Shown piece by piece: positions 1 to 5,083 of a DNA stretch of 6,093 bases; the stretch's first letter is position 1; the number at the start of each line of letters is the position of its first letter. Under the pieces are notes generated by a model, which saw only the letters and a list, made by a program, of their open reading frames with translations, was not told the origin of the DNA and ran no database searches. The translations under genes and the position numbers were made by a program. The stretch is from Bacteroidia bacterium (GTDB lineage Bacteria > Bacteroidota > Bacteroidia > Flavobacteriales > Flavobacteriaceae), in NCBI GenBank assembly GCA_030429325.1, contig JAUICT010000146.1, positions 1 to 6,093 of the forward strand. Reading direction: 5' to 3'.

Positions 1-1
1 C

Positions 2-55
2 GAAAGTAAAAAGATATCCCACATAGACTTTGCCGACAGTACCGCTGCGCTATAA
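2..55 (+). CDS. possible 3' end of an upstream gene (partial)
   Basis: One frame is open from the window edge for 17 codons and ends at TAA (53-55). It would give the tail ESKKISHIDFADSTAAL. The adjacent frame is also open from the edge but stops earlier, at TAG 24-26, with the tail KVKRYPT. So which frame is real, or whether either is, cannot be decided from so few codons. Seventeen codons without a stop is not significant by itself. If a gene does end here, it runs in the same direction as the amylase 54-85 bp downstream and could share its transcript. No function can be assigned. Confidence 0.25.
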   Translation, partial: ESKKISHIDFADSTAAL

Positions 56-60
56 ATAAA

Positions 61-92
61 TTTTAGTTTTCCATATTCATTTTATAGCTTTA
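61..92 (+). promoter_or_regulatory. possible promoter of the amylase gene
   Basis: TAGCTTTA at 85-92 matches seven of eight positions of the Bacteroidota -7 element TAnnTTTG. A T-rich TTTTAG at 61-66 lies 18 bp upstream, about where the -33 TTTG element should be, but it is not a clean match. The implied leader would be only about 10 nt. The whole 55-108 stretch is AT-rich, so chance matches are likely. An alternative pair, TTTG at 29-32 with TAAATAAA at 53-60, is weaker at -7. Confidence 0.25.
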
Positions 93-108
93 GGCAAAAT
101 CCCAATGC

Positions 109-1800
109 ATGAAAAAACTACTTCTCATCATGTCCATTCTGTCCACTTTATTTGGTTGTAGGGAAGCTAAAAAAGAGCCACAGACCATTGAACAAGAGCA
201 GGTAGTTGAGCAGCAAAATCCTAAAAAGAAGATTCCTTTTGTATGGGAAGGGGCCAATATCTACTTCCTACTCACCGATCGCTTTAACAACGGCAACCCC
301 GAAAACGATGTTAATTTTGACAGAACGGAGGAAACTGCTGTCCTTAGGGGTTTTGAAGGAGGAGATATTCTTGGCGTCACCCAGAAAATTGAAGAAGGCT
401 ATTTTACCGATTTAGGCATCAATGCCATTTGGTTGACTCCCGTAGTCGAGCAAATCCACGGTGCCACAGATGAAGGCACAGGAAAAACCTATGGATACCA
501 TGGTTACTGGGCCAAGGATTGGACAGCCATTGACCCTAATTTTGGCTCCCGGAAAGATTTGGAAAATATGGTGAAAGCAGCCCATGCCAAAGGTATTCGT
601 ATTCTTTTGGATGTAGTGCTCAACCATACGGGGCCCGTTACCGAAAAAGACCCTGTTTGGCCAGATGATTGGGTACGTACCGGCCCAACTTGCGATTTCA
701 CCACTTACGAAACCACTACGGCCTGCACCTTGGTCGAAAACCTTCCCGACATTCTCACCGAATCGGATGAACCTGTGGAATTGCCCGATGCCTTATTGGC
801 CAAATGGAAGAAAGAAGGACGTCTGAGCCAAGAATTGGACGAACTGCAATTGTTCTTCGAAAGGACAGGATATCCAAGGGCACCCCGCTATTATATTATT
901 AAATGGCTCACCGACTACATTAACGATTTTGGCGTTGACGGTTTTCGGGTGGACACCGTTAAACATGTAAATGAAAATGCATGGGCAGACTTACACAAAG
1001 AAGCCAATTATGCCTTTGAAACCTGGAAGAAAAAACATCCAGACAAAATATTGGACAACAATCCATTTTACCTGGTAGGTGAAGTGTACAACTATGGTAT
1101 TTCCGGAGGTCGTGAGTTTGATTTTGGCGACAAAAAAGTGGACTACTTCAATTATGGGTTCAAGAGTCTCATCAATTTTGAATTAAAGGAAGATGGACAC
1201 AAAGATTATGAAACCATTTTTAAGAAATATAACCGCCTTCTCAATACCAAATTAAAAGGAAAAAGTGTCCTCAACTACCTTACCTCCCATGATGACGGCT
1301 CACCTTTTGATAAAGATCGCACCCAGCCCTATAAAACTGCAAACGTATTGTTGTTGACACCGGGTGCCTCTCAGGTATATTATGGCGATGAAACTTCCAG
1401 AAGCCTCAACATAGAAGGAACAGAAGGCGATGCCACCCTACGTTCCTTTATGAATTGGGAAGAATTGGACAGCATTGCCGAAATACAGAACATCCATAAA
1501 CATTGGCAAAAACTGGGGCAGTTCAGAAGAAACCACCCCGCCATTGGTGCCGGGCGGCACAAACGCCTGTCCAAATCGCCCTATGTGTTTTCCCGAACCT
1601 ATGTTGATGGCGATTATCGTGATAAAGTGGTTGTGGCCCTTGACCTGCCCAAAGGGAAAAAATCACTTGTCGTAAAAGGTTTCTTTGGAGATGGCACAAA
1701 ACTGTACGACACCTATTCAGACACCGAAGTAATTGTCACCAAAGGTAAAGTGGTCTTGGACAATGAATTTGATATCGCTCTTTTGGAATTGGTGGAATAA
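109..1800 (+). CDS. MalS-like GH13 alpha-amylase, predicted lipoprotein
   Basis: Predicted to hydrolyse alpha-1,4 bonds in starch or maltodextrins at the cell envelope. Residues 1-16 are a lipoprotein signal (MKKLLL, then a hydrophobic stretch) ending in LFGC, with the lipidated cysteine at C17; F at -2 is slightly atypical. Residues 18-41 form a charged linker. The GH13 barrel follows: DRFNNG with ND downstream at 57-67 (calcium-site type), region I DVVLNH 168-173, region V LPDIL 212-216, region II GFRVDTVKH 278-286 with nucleophile D282, region III GEV with acid/base E325, and region IV SHDD 393-396 with H394 and D395. The motifs EQIHG (114-118), HGYWAKDW (131-138) and HPAIGAG (476-482) resemble E. 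coli periplasmic MalS as I remember it, suggesting subfamily GH13_19. At 563 aa it lacks MalS's long N-terminal extension. C195 and C206 could form a disulfide. The final ~60 residues look like the usual beta-sandwich. No Shine-Dalgarno is seen. No susC/susD gene is visible, but the window begins just upstream. Confidence 0.93.
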   Translation: MKKLLLIMSILSTLFGCREAKKEPQTIEQEQVVEQQNPKKKIPFVWEGANIYFLLTDRFNNGNPENDVNFDRTEETAVLRGFEGGDILGVTQKIEEGYFTDLGINAIWLTPVVEQIHGATDEGTGKTYGYHGYWAKDWTAIDPNFGSRKDLENMVKAAHAKGIRILLDVVLNHTGPVTEKDPVWPDDWVRTGPTCDFTTYETTTACTLVENLPDILTESDEPVELPDALLAKWKKEGRLSQELDELQLFFERTGYPRAPRYYIIKWLTDYINDFGVDGFRVDTVKHVNENAWADLHKEANYAFETWKKKHPDKILDNNPFYLVGEVYNYGISGGREFDFGDKKVDYFNYGFKSLINFELKEDGHKDYETIFKKYNRLLNTKLKGKSVLNYLTSHDDGSPFDKDRTQPYKTANVLLLTPGASQVYYGDETSRSLNIEGTEGDATLRSFMNWEELDSIAEIQNIHKHWQKLGQFRRNHPAIGAGRHKRLSKSPYVFSRTYVDGDYRDKVVVALDLPKGKKSLVVKGFFGDGTKLYDTYSDTEVIVTKGKVVLDNEFDIALLELVE

Positions 1801-2023
1801 CAATTATCAACCACTCAATTTTCCAATTACATTCATCAAAATACGACTTGATGTCTTCTTTACTTTCAAGCCAAGTATCAAACCCATTATCTCCTTCCAA
1901 ATTGGGCATTTCGTAAATATAGAATCCTCCAGATTGGTCCATATCATCTTCAAGTTTGACATACCAACCTTTGTTATGGCCAGTGATGATTTTTCCGAAA
2001 ACACCAAACTGGACTTCAACCAT
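1736..2023 (-). CDS. uncharacterised small acidic protein, 95 aa
   Basis: I do not recognise the family with certainty. The first ~72 residues read like a genuine folded protein: MVEVQFGVFGKIITG, then GWYVKLEDD at 19-27, GGFYIYEMP at 32-40, GFDTWLESKED at 47-57 and WKIEWL at 67-72. This is rich in aromatics and acids, with a likely alternation of beta strands and one helix, no signal peptide and no membrane segment. Codon choice matches its neighbours. Size and acidity recall small immunity-type proteins, but no toxin gene is adjacent, so this is only a thought. It is the last gene of the minus-strand cluster, 39 bp after the VOC stop. Residues 75-95 are read from the antisense of the amylase 3' end and look unlike the rest (PPIPKERYQIHCPRPLYLW), so the original protein probably ended near WKIEWL and has read on to TGA at 1736-1738. 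Confidence 0.65.
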   Translation of the reverse strand: MVEVQFGVFGKIITGHNKGWYVKLEDDMDQSGGFYIYEMPNLEGDNGFDTWLESKEDIKSYFDECNWKIEWLIIVIPPIPKERYQIHCPRPLYLW

Positions 2024-2028
2024 ACTTA

Positions 2029-2052
2029 GAATTTTTCAAGTTCAAAAAATTC
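2029..2052. repeat. AT-rich inverted repeat between VOC and small gene
   Basis: GAATTTTT (2029-2036) is exactly complementary to AAAAATTC (2045-2052), with an 8-nt loop. It lies entirely in the 39-bp gap between the VOC stop codon and the start of the 95-aa gene on the minus strand. The stem has only one G:C pair, so it would be a weak hairpin. It is not followed by a separate T tract, although the arms themselves are T/A runs. It may lower readthrough into the small gene or be chance in AT-rich DNA. Confidence 0.35.
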
Positions 2053-2062
2053 GCAATTTGTA

Positions 2063-2442
2063 TTATTTTCTGGAGTGCAGGGCAATTCGGTTACCTTCCG
2101 AGTCCAAGAACAAGCCCATATAACCTACATCCGGACTTATTTGGGTCTTTGACCTTACTATTGTGCCTCCTGCTTGTTCCACTCGGTCCAGTTCTTGTTG
2201 TACATCGGTGCTGGCAAAATAAATTAAGACGCCATCCGTTTTGCTGGGCGTGTACCAATCCGCATTCTGGATAAGACAACCCGCTGCGCCGGTTTTGGTT
2301 TCATCCCATGGGAACCAACCCATTTTGGTACCCTCCATATCGTGTACCTGTATGGCTATCCCAAAAACTGTTTCATAGAATTTTTTGCCCGGGCCATATC
2401 TTCAACGGGAATCTCAAACCAGCCCACCATGTTCTGTTCCAT
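2063..2442 (-). pseudogene. VOC (glyoxalase-fold) protein with one-base frameshift
   Basis: Read with one frame change, this encodes a 126-residue VOC-superfamily protein, typical of single-domain members. The first frame starts at ATG 2442-2440, gives MEQNMVGWFEIPVEDMARAK, then runs out of frame to TAG at 2358-2356 after 28 codons. The -1 frame supplies the expected continuation FYETVFGIAIQVHD and joins the downstream frame, which is open to TAA at 2063-2065. The family hallmarks GWFEIPVEDM, FYETVFG and the C-terminal LFLDSEGN...ALHS are all present, but split across two frames. The break is at six A's (T run 2381-2386 on the + strand), where seven would restore one frame. A start at ATG 2338 would give a 91-aa product lacking the first beta-alpha unit. 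Substrate is unknown; VOC proteins include glyoxalases, dioxygenases and resistance proteins. ATG is 2 bp after the SRPBCC stop, so translation was probably coupled. Possible explanations are a sequencing error, a true mutation, or recoding. Confidence 0.8.
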
Positions 2443-2444
2443 AG

Positions 2445-2972
2445 CTACTTTTCCAAAATGTCTTTTAATGACGCCAATCCTTCCTCAAAATCCTTACCAA
2501 CCGCTTTGTCCATGTTCATGAACAACATCATGATGCTAAAGGGGAATTTGTTCTTTCCCGAGAAACCCCAAGTAACCTTGGTCGTATTGGCATTCACTTC
2601 TTCCGTCATCAAATAGGCATCGGAAGTGGATTTCCAGGGTTTTAAGAACCGAAGTTCGGACTCAATACGCTCACCATCCACGATCTTTGTGATTTCCTGC
2701 TCCCCTTCGCCTACATCTTTGTTGCCGTTCCAATAACTGGTAGCTCCAACTTCTCCATCGGTTCCCGTGAATTTTTTCTCCATGTTGGGGTCTTTTTTGT
2801 TCCAGGGCGACCATTGATCCTGATTTTTCAAAAAACGAAGATTTTCAAAAACTTTGGATTTAGGTTGGGCAATTTCAATAGATCTTGAGACATTGTACGT
2901 CTTGGGCGCTATAGCTCCCAAAATAAGGATGAGCAGCACAATTCCAGCGAGGATGTAAAGTAGTGTAGCCAT
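2445..2972 (-). CDS. membrane-anchored SRPBCC (START-like) family protein
   Basis: A 175-residue protein with one N-terminal hydrophobic segment (about residues 4-22), followed by a single SRPBCC/polyketide-cyclase-like domain. The domain opens with VSRSIEIAQPKSKVFENL (28-45), the usual first strand and helix of this fold. WSPWNKKDPNM, then SYWNGNKDVGEGEQEI and a C-terminal amphipathic helix ending DFEEGLASLKDILEK complete the pattern. Proteins of this fold bind hydrophobic ligands in a deep cavity; the ligand and any enzymatic activity are unknown here. The anchor is not followed by a cleavage site, so I expect a membrane-tethered domain, probably facing the periplasm, but orientation is not certain. 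It follows trmH by 40 bp and precedes the VOC gene by 2 bp. No Shine-Dalgarno is seen before ATG; the leader is A-rich (ACAAACAA). Confidence 0.85.
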   Translation of the reverse strand: MATLLYILAGIVLLILILGAIAPKTYNVSRSIEIAQPKSKVFENLRFLKNQDQWSPWNKKDPNMEKKFTGTDGEVGATSYWNGNKDVGEGEQEITKIVDGERIESELRFLKPWKSTSDAYLMTEEVNANTTKVTWGFSGKNKFPFSIMMLFMNMDKAVGKDFEEGLASLKDILEK

Positions 2973-3012
2973 TTGTTTGTGAATTGGTTAGAAACTAAAT
3001 GTACAAAAAACT

Positions 3013-3666
3013 TCATTGGGAAAGGTACCGTTCAATGATCCCTTCCACACTTTTAATGGACTTTTTGGTCCAGTCCAAACGCTTCTCAAAAATTTCATCT
3101 TCAGATAGTTGCCAATTCACATTGGAATTCCTGACCTTGTGTGCAAGTTCCTGTATAATGATTGCTGCCGATACGGAAACATTCAAGCTTTCGGAAAAAC
3201 CCACCATGGGAATTTTTAGAAACCCATCTGCTTGCTGCATCACCTCTTTGCTCAACCCTTCTTTTTCGGTTCCAAAGAACAATGCCGTCTTTTTCTTTGG
3301 AAAAAAATCGGGCAACAAAAGGGAATCATCATGCGGCGTAGTAGCCATAATTTGATACCCTTGATCCTTTAATCTTGAAATACATTCCGCGGTACTTTGA
3401 TACTTGCACACATCTACCCACTGCTCCGCCCCTACGGCTATGTTCTTGTCCAACCGTTTTGAAAAACGGTCTTCCACCACATGCACTTCCTGTATTCCAA
3501 ACACGTCACAACTTCTAATTATGGCGCTGGTATTGTGCATTTGATACACATCTTCAATGGCCACCGTTAAAAATTTGGTGCGATTCTCCAACACATCCAA
3601 AAAACGCTTTTTGCGTTCATCGGTGAGGTAGGTTTCCAAATAGGTGAGCAAATCATTATTCTGCAT
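3013..3666 (-). CDS. trmH: TrmH-family tRNA/rRNA 2'-O-methyltransferase
   Basis: A 217-residue SPOUT methyltransferase, predicted to transfer a methyl group from S-adenosylmethionine to a ribose 2'-OH, most likely of guanosine 18 in tRNA. Motif 1 is HNTSAIIRSCD (44-54) with N45 and R51. Motif 2 is FFGTEKEGLS (130-139) with E134. Motif 3 is IPMVGFSESLNVSVS (152-166) with N162. These match, with a constant offset of ten, the catalytic N35, R41, E124 and N152 of Thermus thermophilus TrmH as I recall them. The N-terminal RKKRFLDVLENRTKFLTVAIEDVYQMHN and the long C-terminal helical tail are those of TrmH (Gm18) rather than RlmB, which carries an extra N-terminal RNA-binding domain. ATG at 3666 fits the expected N-terminus. 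It heads the minus-strand cluster and is divergent from the sirtuin gene with 87 bp between. Other TrmH-family targets cannot be excluded. Confidence 0.88.
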   Translation of the reverse strand: MQNNDLLTYLETYLTDERKKRFLDVLENRTKFLTVAIEDVYQMHNTSAIIRSCDVFGIQEVHVVEDRFSKRLDKNIAVGAEQWVDVCKYQSTAECISRLKDQGYQIMATTPHDDSLLLPDFFPKKKTALFFGTEKEGLSKEVMQQADGFLKIPMVGFSESLNVSVSAAIIIQELAHKVRNSNVNWQLSEDEIFEKRLDWTKKSIKSVEGIIERYLSQ

Positions 3667-3696
3667 ACTTCACAAGATAGAAAAAAACAAAATTCC

Positions 3697-3704
3697 TATT
3701 TTTG
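3697..3704 (+). promoter_or_regulatory. possible -7 element of the sirtuin gene
   Basis: TATTTTTG is an exact match to the Bacteroidota -7 element TAnnTTTG, placed 49 bp before the sirtuin ATG in the divergent intergenic region. No clear TTTG -33 element lies about 19-20 bp upstream, where the sequence is A-rich, so this is a half-supported promoter. Transcription would start near 3710, giving a leader of about 45 nt that contains the CCCCAACT repeats. Confidence 0.4.
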
Positions 3705-3710
3705 GGACTC

Positions 3711-3733
3711 CCCCAACTCTGGCAGCCCCAACT
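3711..3733. repeat. direct repeat CCCCAACT x2 in divergent intergenic region
   Basis: The octamer CCCCAACT occurs at 3711-3718 and again at 3726-3733, 15 bp from start to start, in the 87-bp space between trmH and the sirtuin gene. The C-rich composition stands out against the A/T-rich flanks. It could be a paired protein-binding site or part of the sirtuin 5' leader, but two short copies may also be chance. Confidence 0.3.
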
Positions 3734-3753
3734 TCCACCTAATTAAGAAAAAA

Positions 3754-4455
3754 ATGACCAAAAAGAAAATAGTGGTCCTAACCGGTGCTGGTATGAGCGC
3801 TGAAAGCGGCCTAAAGACCTTTCGTGATTCCAATGGCCTTTGGGAAGGACACGATGTCATGGAGGTGGCCTCTCCACAAGGTTTTGCCAAAAATCCGGAA
3901 TTGGTACTAGATTTTTACAACCAACGGAGACGGCAATTATTGGAAGTAAGCCCCAATGCAGGACACCACGCCTTGGTAGATTTGGAGCAGTATTTTGATG
4001 TGCATATAATAACCCAAAACGTGGACAATCTACATGAACAGGCAGGAAGTTCGAACGTTGTGCATTTGCATGGTGAACTTTTTAAGGTTCGAAGTACTGT
4101 AGACGAAGATTATGTATTGGAATGGAAAAAAGACTTGGTTCTGGGCGATCTGGACAAAAACGGACATCAACTTCGCCCCCACATTGTATGGTTCGGAGAA
4201 ATGGTCCCAATGCTGGAAATAGCCGCCCAAATAACCCAACAAGCCGAAATTCTGATCATTGTTGGCACATCCATGCAGGTTTATCCAGCGGCAAGTTTAG
4301 TACATTACGCACCAAGAACAACCCCTATCTTTTTTGTGGACCCCAAACCCAGTGTACGCTCTTCAGATTTTGAAAAAATCACCATCATTGAAAAAACTGC
4401 AGCAAATGGAGTTCCCGAACTAGTGGAACAACTTTTTAGAGAATTTCAACCATAA
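3754..4455 (+). CDS. cobB: class III sirtuin, NAD-dependent protein deacylase, cysteine-free
   Basis: A 233-residue sirtuin, near the length of compact bacterial CobB proteins. It should remove acyl groups from lysines using NAD+, releasing nicotinamide and O-acyl-ADP-ribose in the cytoplasm. NAD site: GAGMSAESG (11-19) and FRDSNGLW (23-30). Core: TQNVDNLH (87-94), catalytic H106 in HLHG, IVWFGE (144-149), GTS (171-173). Y55 and R58 in FYNQRRRQ form the Y-x-x-R pair that in SIRT5 and CobB favours succinyl or malonyl lysine, so desuccinylase activity is plausible. The segment from 108 to 143, where other sirtuins carry the Cys4 zinc ribbon, holds no cysteine, and the whole protein has none. 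The insert is kept (VDEDYVLEW, then LGDLDKNGHQLRP), so the module exists but cannot bind zinc through cysteine. The leader AAGAAAAAA is A-rich without a strong Shine-Dalgarno. The next gene starts 6 bp after the stop, suggesting co-transcription. Confidence 0.93.
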   Translation: MTKKKIVVLTGAGMSAESGLKTFRDSNGLWEGHDVMEVASPQGFAKNPELVLDFYNQRRRQLLEVSPNAGHHALVDLEQYFDVHIITQNVDNLHEQAGSSNVVHLHGELFKVRSTVDEDYVLEWKKDLVLGDLDKNGHQLRPHIVWFGEMVPMLEIAAQITQQAEILIIVGTSMQVYPAASLVHYAPRTTPIFFVDPKPSVRSSDFEKITIIEKTAANGVPELVEQLFREFQP

Positions 4456-4461
4456 TCCCGC

Positions 4462-5034
4462 ATGACCCAACAACAACTCCATACCAAATTAAATTCGGGT
4501 AGACTTTCCAAGCCCAAAGTAGACCAGCTAGTGGAACAATTGATACGCCAGCCTTCACTGACAGAGGCACTTTTTCTTGAGGTCTTGAGAGAAGATAAAG
4601 AAGGGACATTCAATGCCAGTTGGACCTTTGATCATCTCATGCGAAAAAAACTGGTCTATCTACTGCCTATCATGACCCTTTTTACGAATAGTCTCTCCCA
4701 ACTCAAGTGTGAGTCCTGTATCCGCCCCATGGCACATGTTTGTGAAATGGTTGCAGAGGCCTATTTTAAAAAGAAGAATCCTGTTTTCATCAAAAATATT
4801 GCCGATGAACATCTTGAAAAAATGCTGACAGCCTGTTTCGATTGGCTTATCAGTCCCATGAACATGGCCCCAAAGGTATTTTCCATGACCAGTCTATATT
4901 ATCTGGGGCAAAAATTTGATTGGGTACACCCTGAACTACGCGTGATTTTGGAGGATTCTTATGCCACGGGTACGGTAGGATATCAGAACCGTGCCAAAAA
5001 AACACTGGACAAGCTGGCCAAATTAGGCCGATAA
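4462..5034 (+). CDS. uncharacterised 190-aa helical protein upstream of purB
   Basis: I do not recognise a named family. The sequence is almost entirely predicted helical, with repeated amphipathic stretches (about 17-45, 56-80, 88-103, 114-131, 135-150, 156-188), which resembles HEAT/ARM-type alpha-solenoid proteins; this is a pattern impression only. Cysteines C83, C86, C94 and C125 include one CxxC (KCESC), but there is no second CxxC to make a metal site. There is no signal peptide and no transmembrane segment. It starts 6 bp after the sirtuin stop and ends 49 bp before purB, so it likely shares a transcript with one or both. Short proteins next to purB risk inheriting its name, but none of the PurB motifs are present here. 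Codon use matches the flanking genes and the frame is intact, so I am confident it is a real gene and unsure of its role. Confidence 0.85.
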   Translation: MTQQQLHTKLNSGRLSKPKVDQLVEQLIRQPSLTEALFLEVLREDKEGTFNASWTFDHLMRKKLVYLLPIMTLFTNSLSQLKCESCIRPMAHVCEMVAEAYFKKKNPVFIKNIADEHLEKMLTACFDWLISPMNMAPKVFSMTSLYYLGQKFDWVHPELRVILEDSYATGTVGYQNRAKKTLDKLAKLGR

Positions 5035-5047
5035 ACTCTAGGAGTTT
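5033..5047. repeat. short inverted repeat before purB
   Basis: AAACTC (5033-5038) and GAGTTT (5042-5047) are perfect complements around the 3-nt centre TAG. The repeat overlaps the stop codon of the 190-aa gene and sits just ahead of the likely purB -7 element, where the -33 region would fall. A 6-bp stem with a 3-nt loop is too weak for a convincing terminator, so an operator-like site is the other reading. Chance is possible. Confidence 0.3.
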
Positions 5048-5050
5048 GAG

Positions 5051-5058
5051 TATCTTTG
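5051..5058 (+). promoter_or_regulatory. likely -7 element of a purB promoter
   Basis: TATCTTTG, followed by CC, is an exact match to TAnnTTTG, and TATCTTTG is a very common flavobacterial form of it. It is 25 bp before the purB ATG, so transcription would begin around 5064 with a leader of about 20 nt. No clean TTTG lies 19-20 bp upstream, and the only nearby TTTG (5045-5048) is too close to be the -33 element. purB therefore may have its own start in addition to readthrough from the sirtuin side. Confidence 0.5.
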
Positions 5059-5083
5059 CCACTTTCAAAAACAGTACGTGAAA

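Noticed and set aside
412..704. Two minus-strand open frames inside the amylase gene
   Set aside because: They lie opposite strongly conserved GH13 coding sequence, show no recognisable domain and have no start signals. They are shadows of the real gene.
1801..1830. Terminator after the amylase stop codon
   Set aside because: No GC-rich hairpin with a T tract is present, and this stretch codes for the small gene on the other strand.
1733..2029. Plus-strand open frame of 98 codons opposite the small minus-strand gene
   Set aside because: Its sequence is rich in F, I and P with no domain-like pattern, while the minus strand reads as a plausible protein with codon use like its neighbours.
2308..2616. 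Plus-strand open frame of 102 codons across VOC and SRPBCC
   Set aside because: Both underlying minus-strand genes have clear family motifs. This frame has none.
3672..3679. TATCTTGT on the minus strand as a trmH -7 element
   Set aside because: Only six of eight positions match, no -33 element is at the right distance, and it would leave a leader of just a few bases.
4850..5068. Minus-strand open frame of 72 codons across the gap before purB
   Set aside because: Mostly antisense to the 190-aa gene, biased in composition, with no conserved motif.
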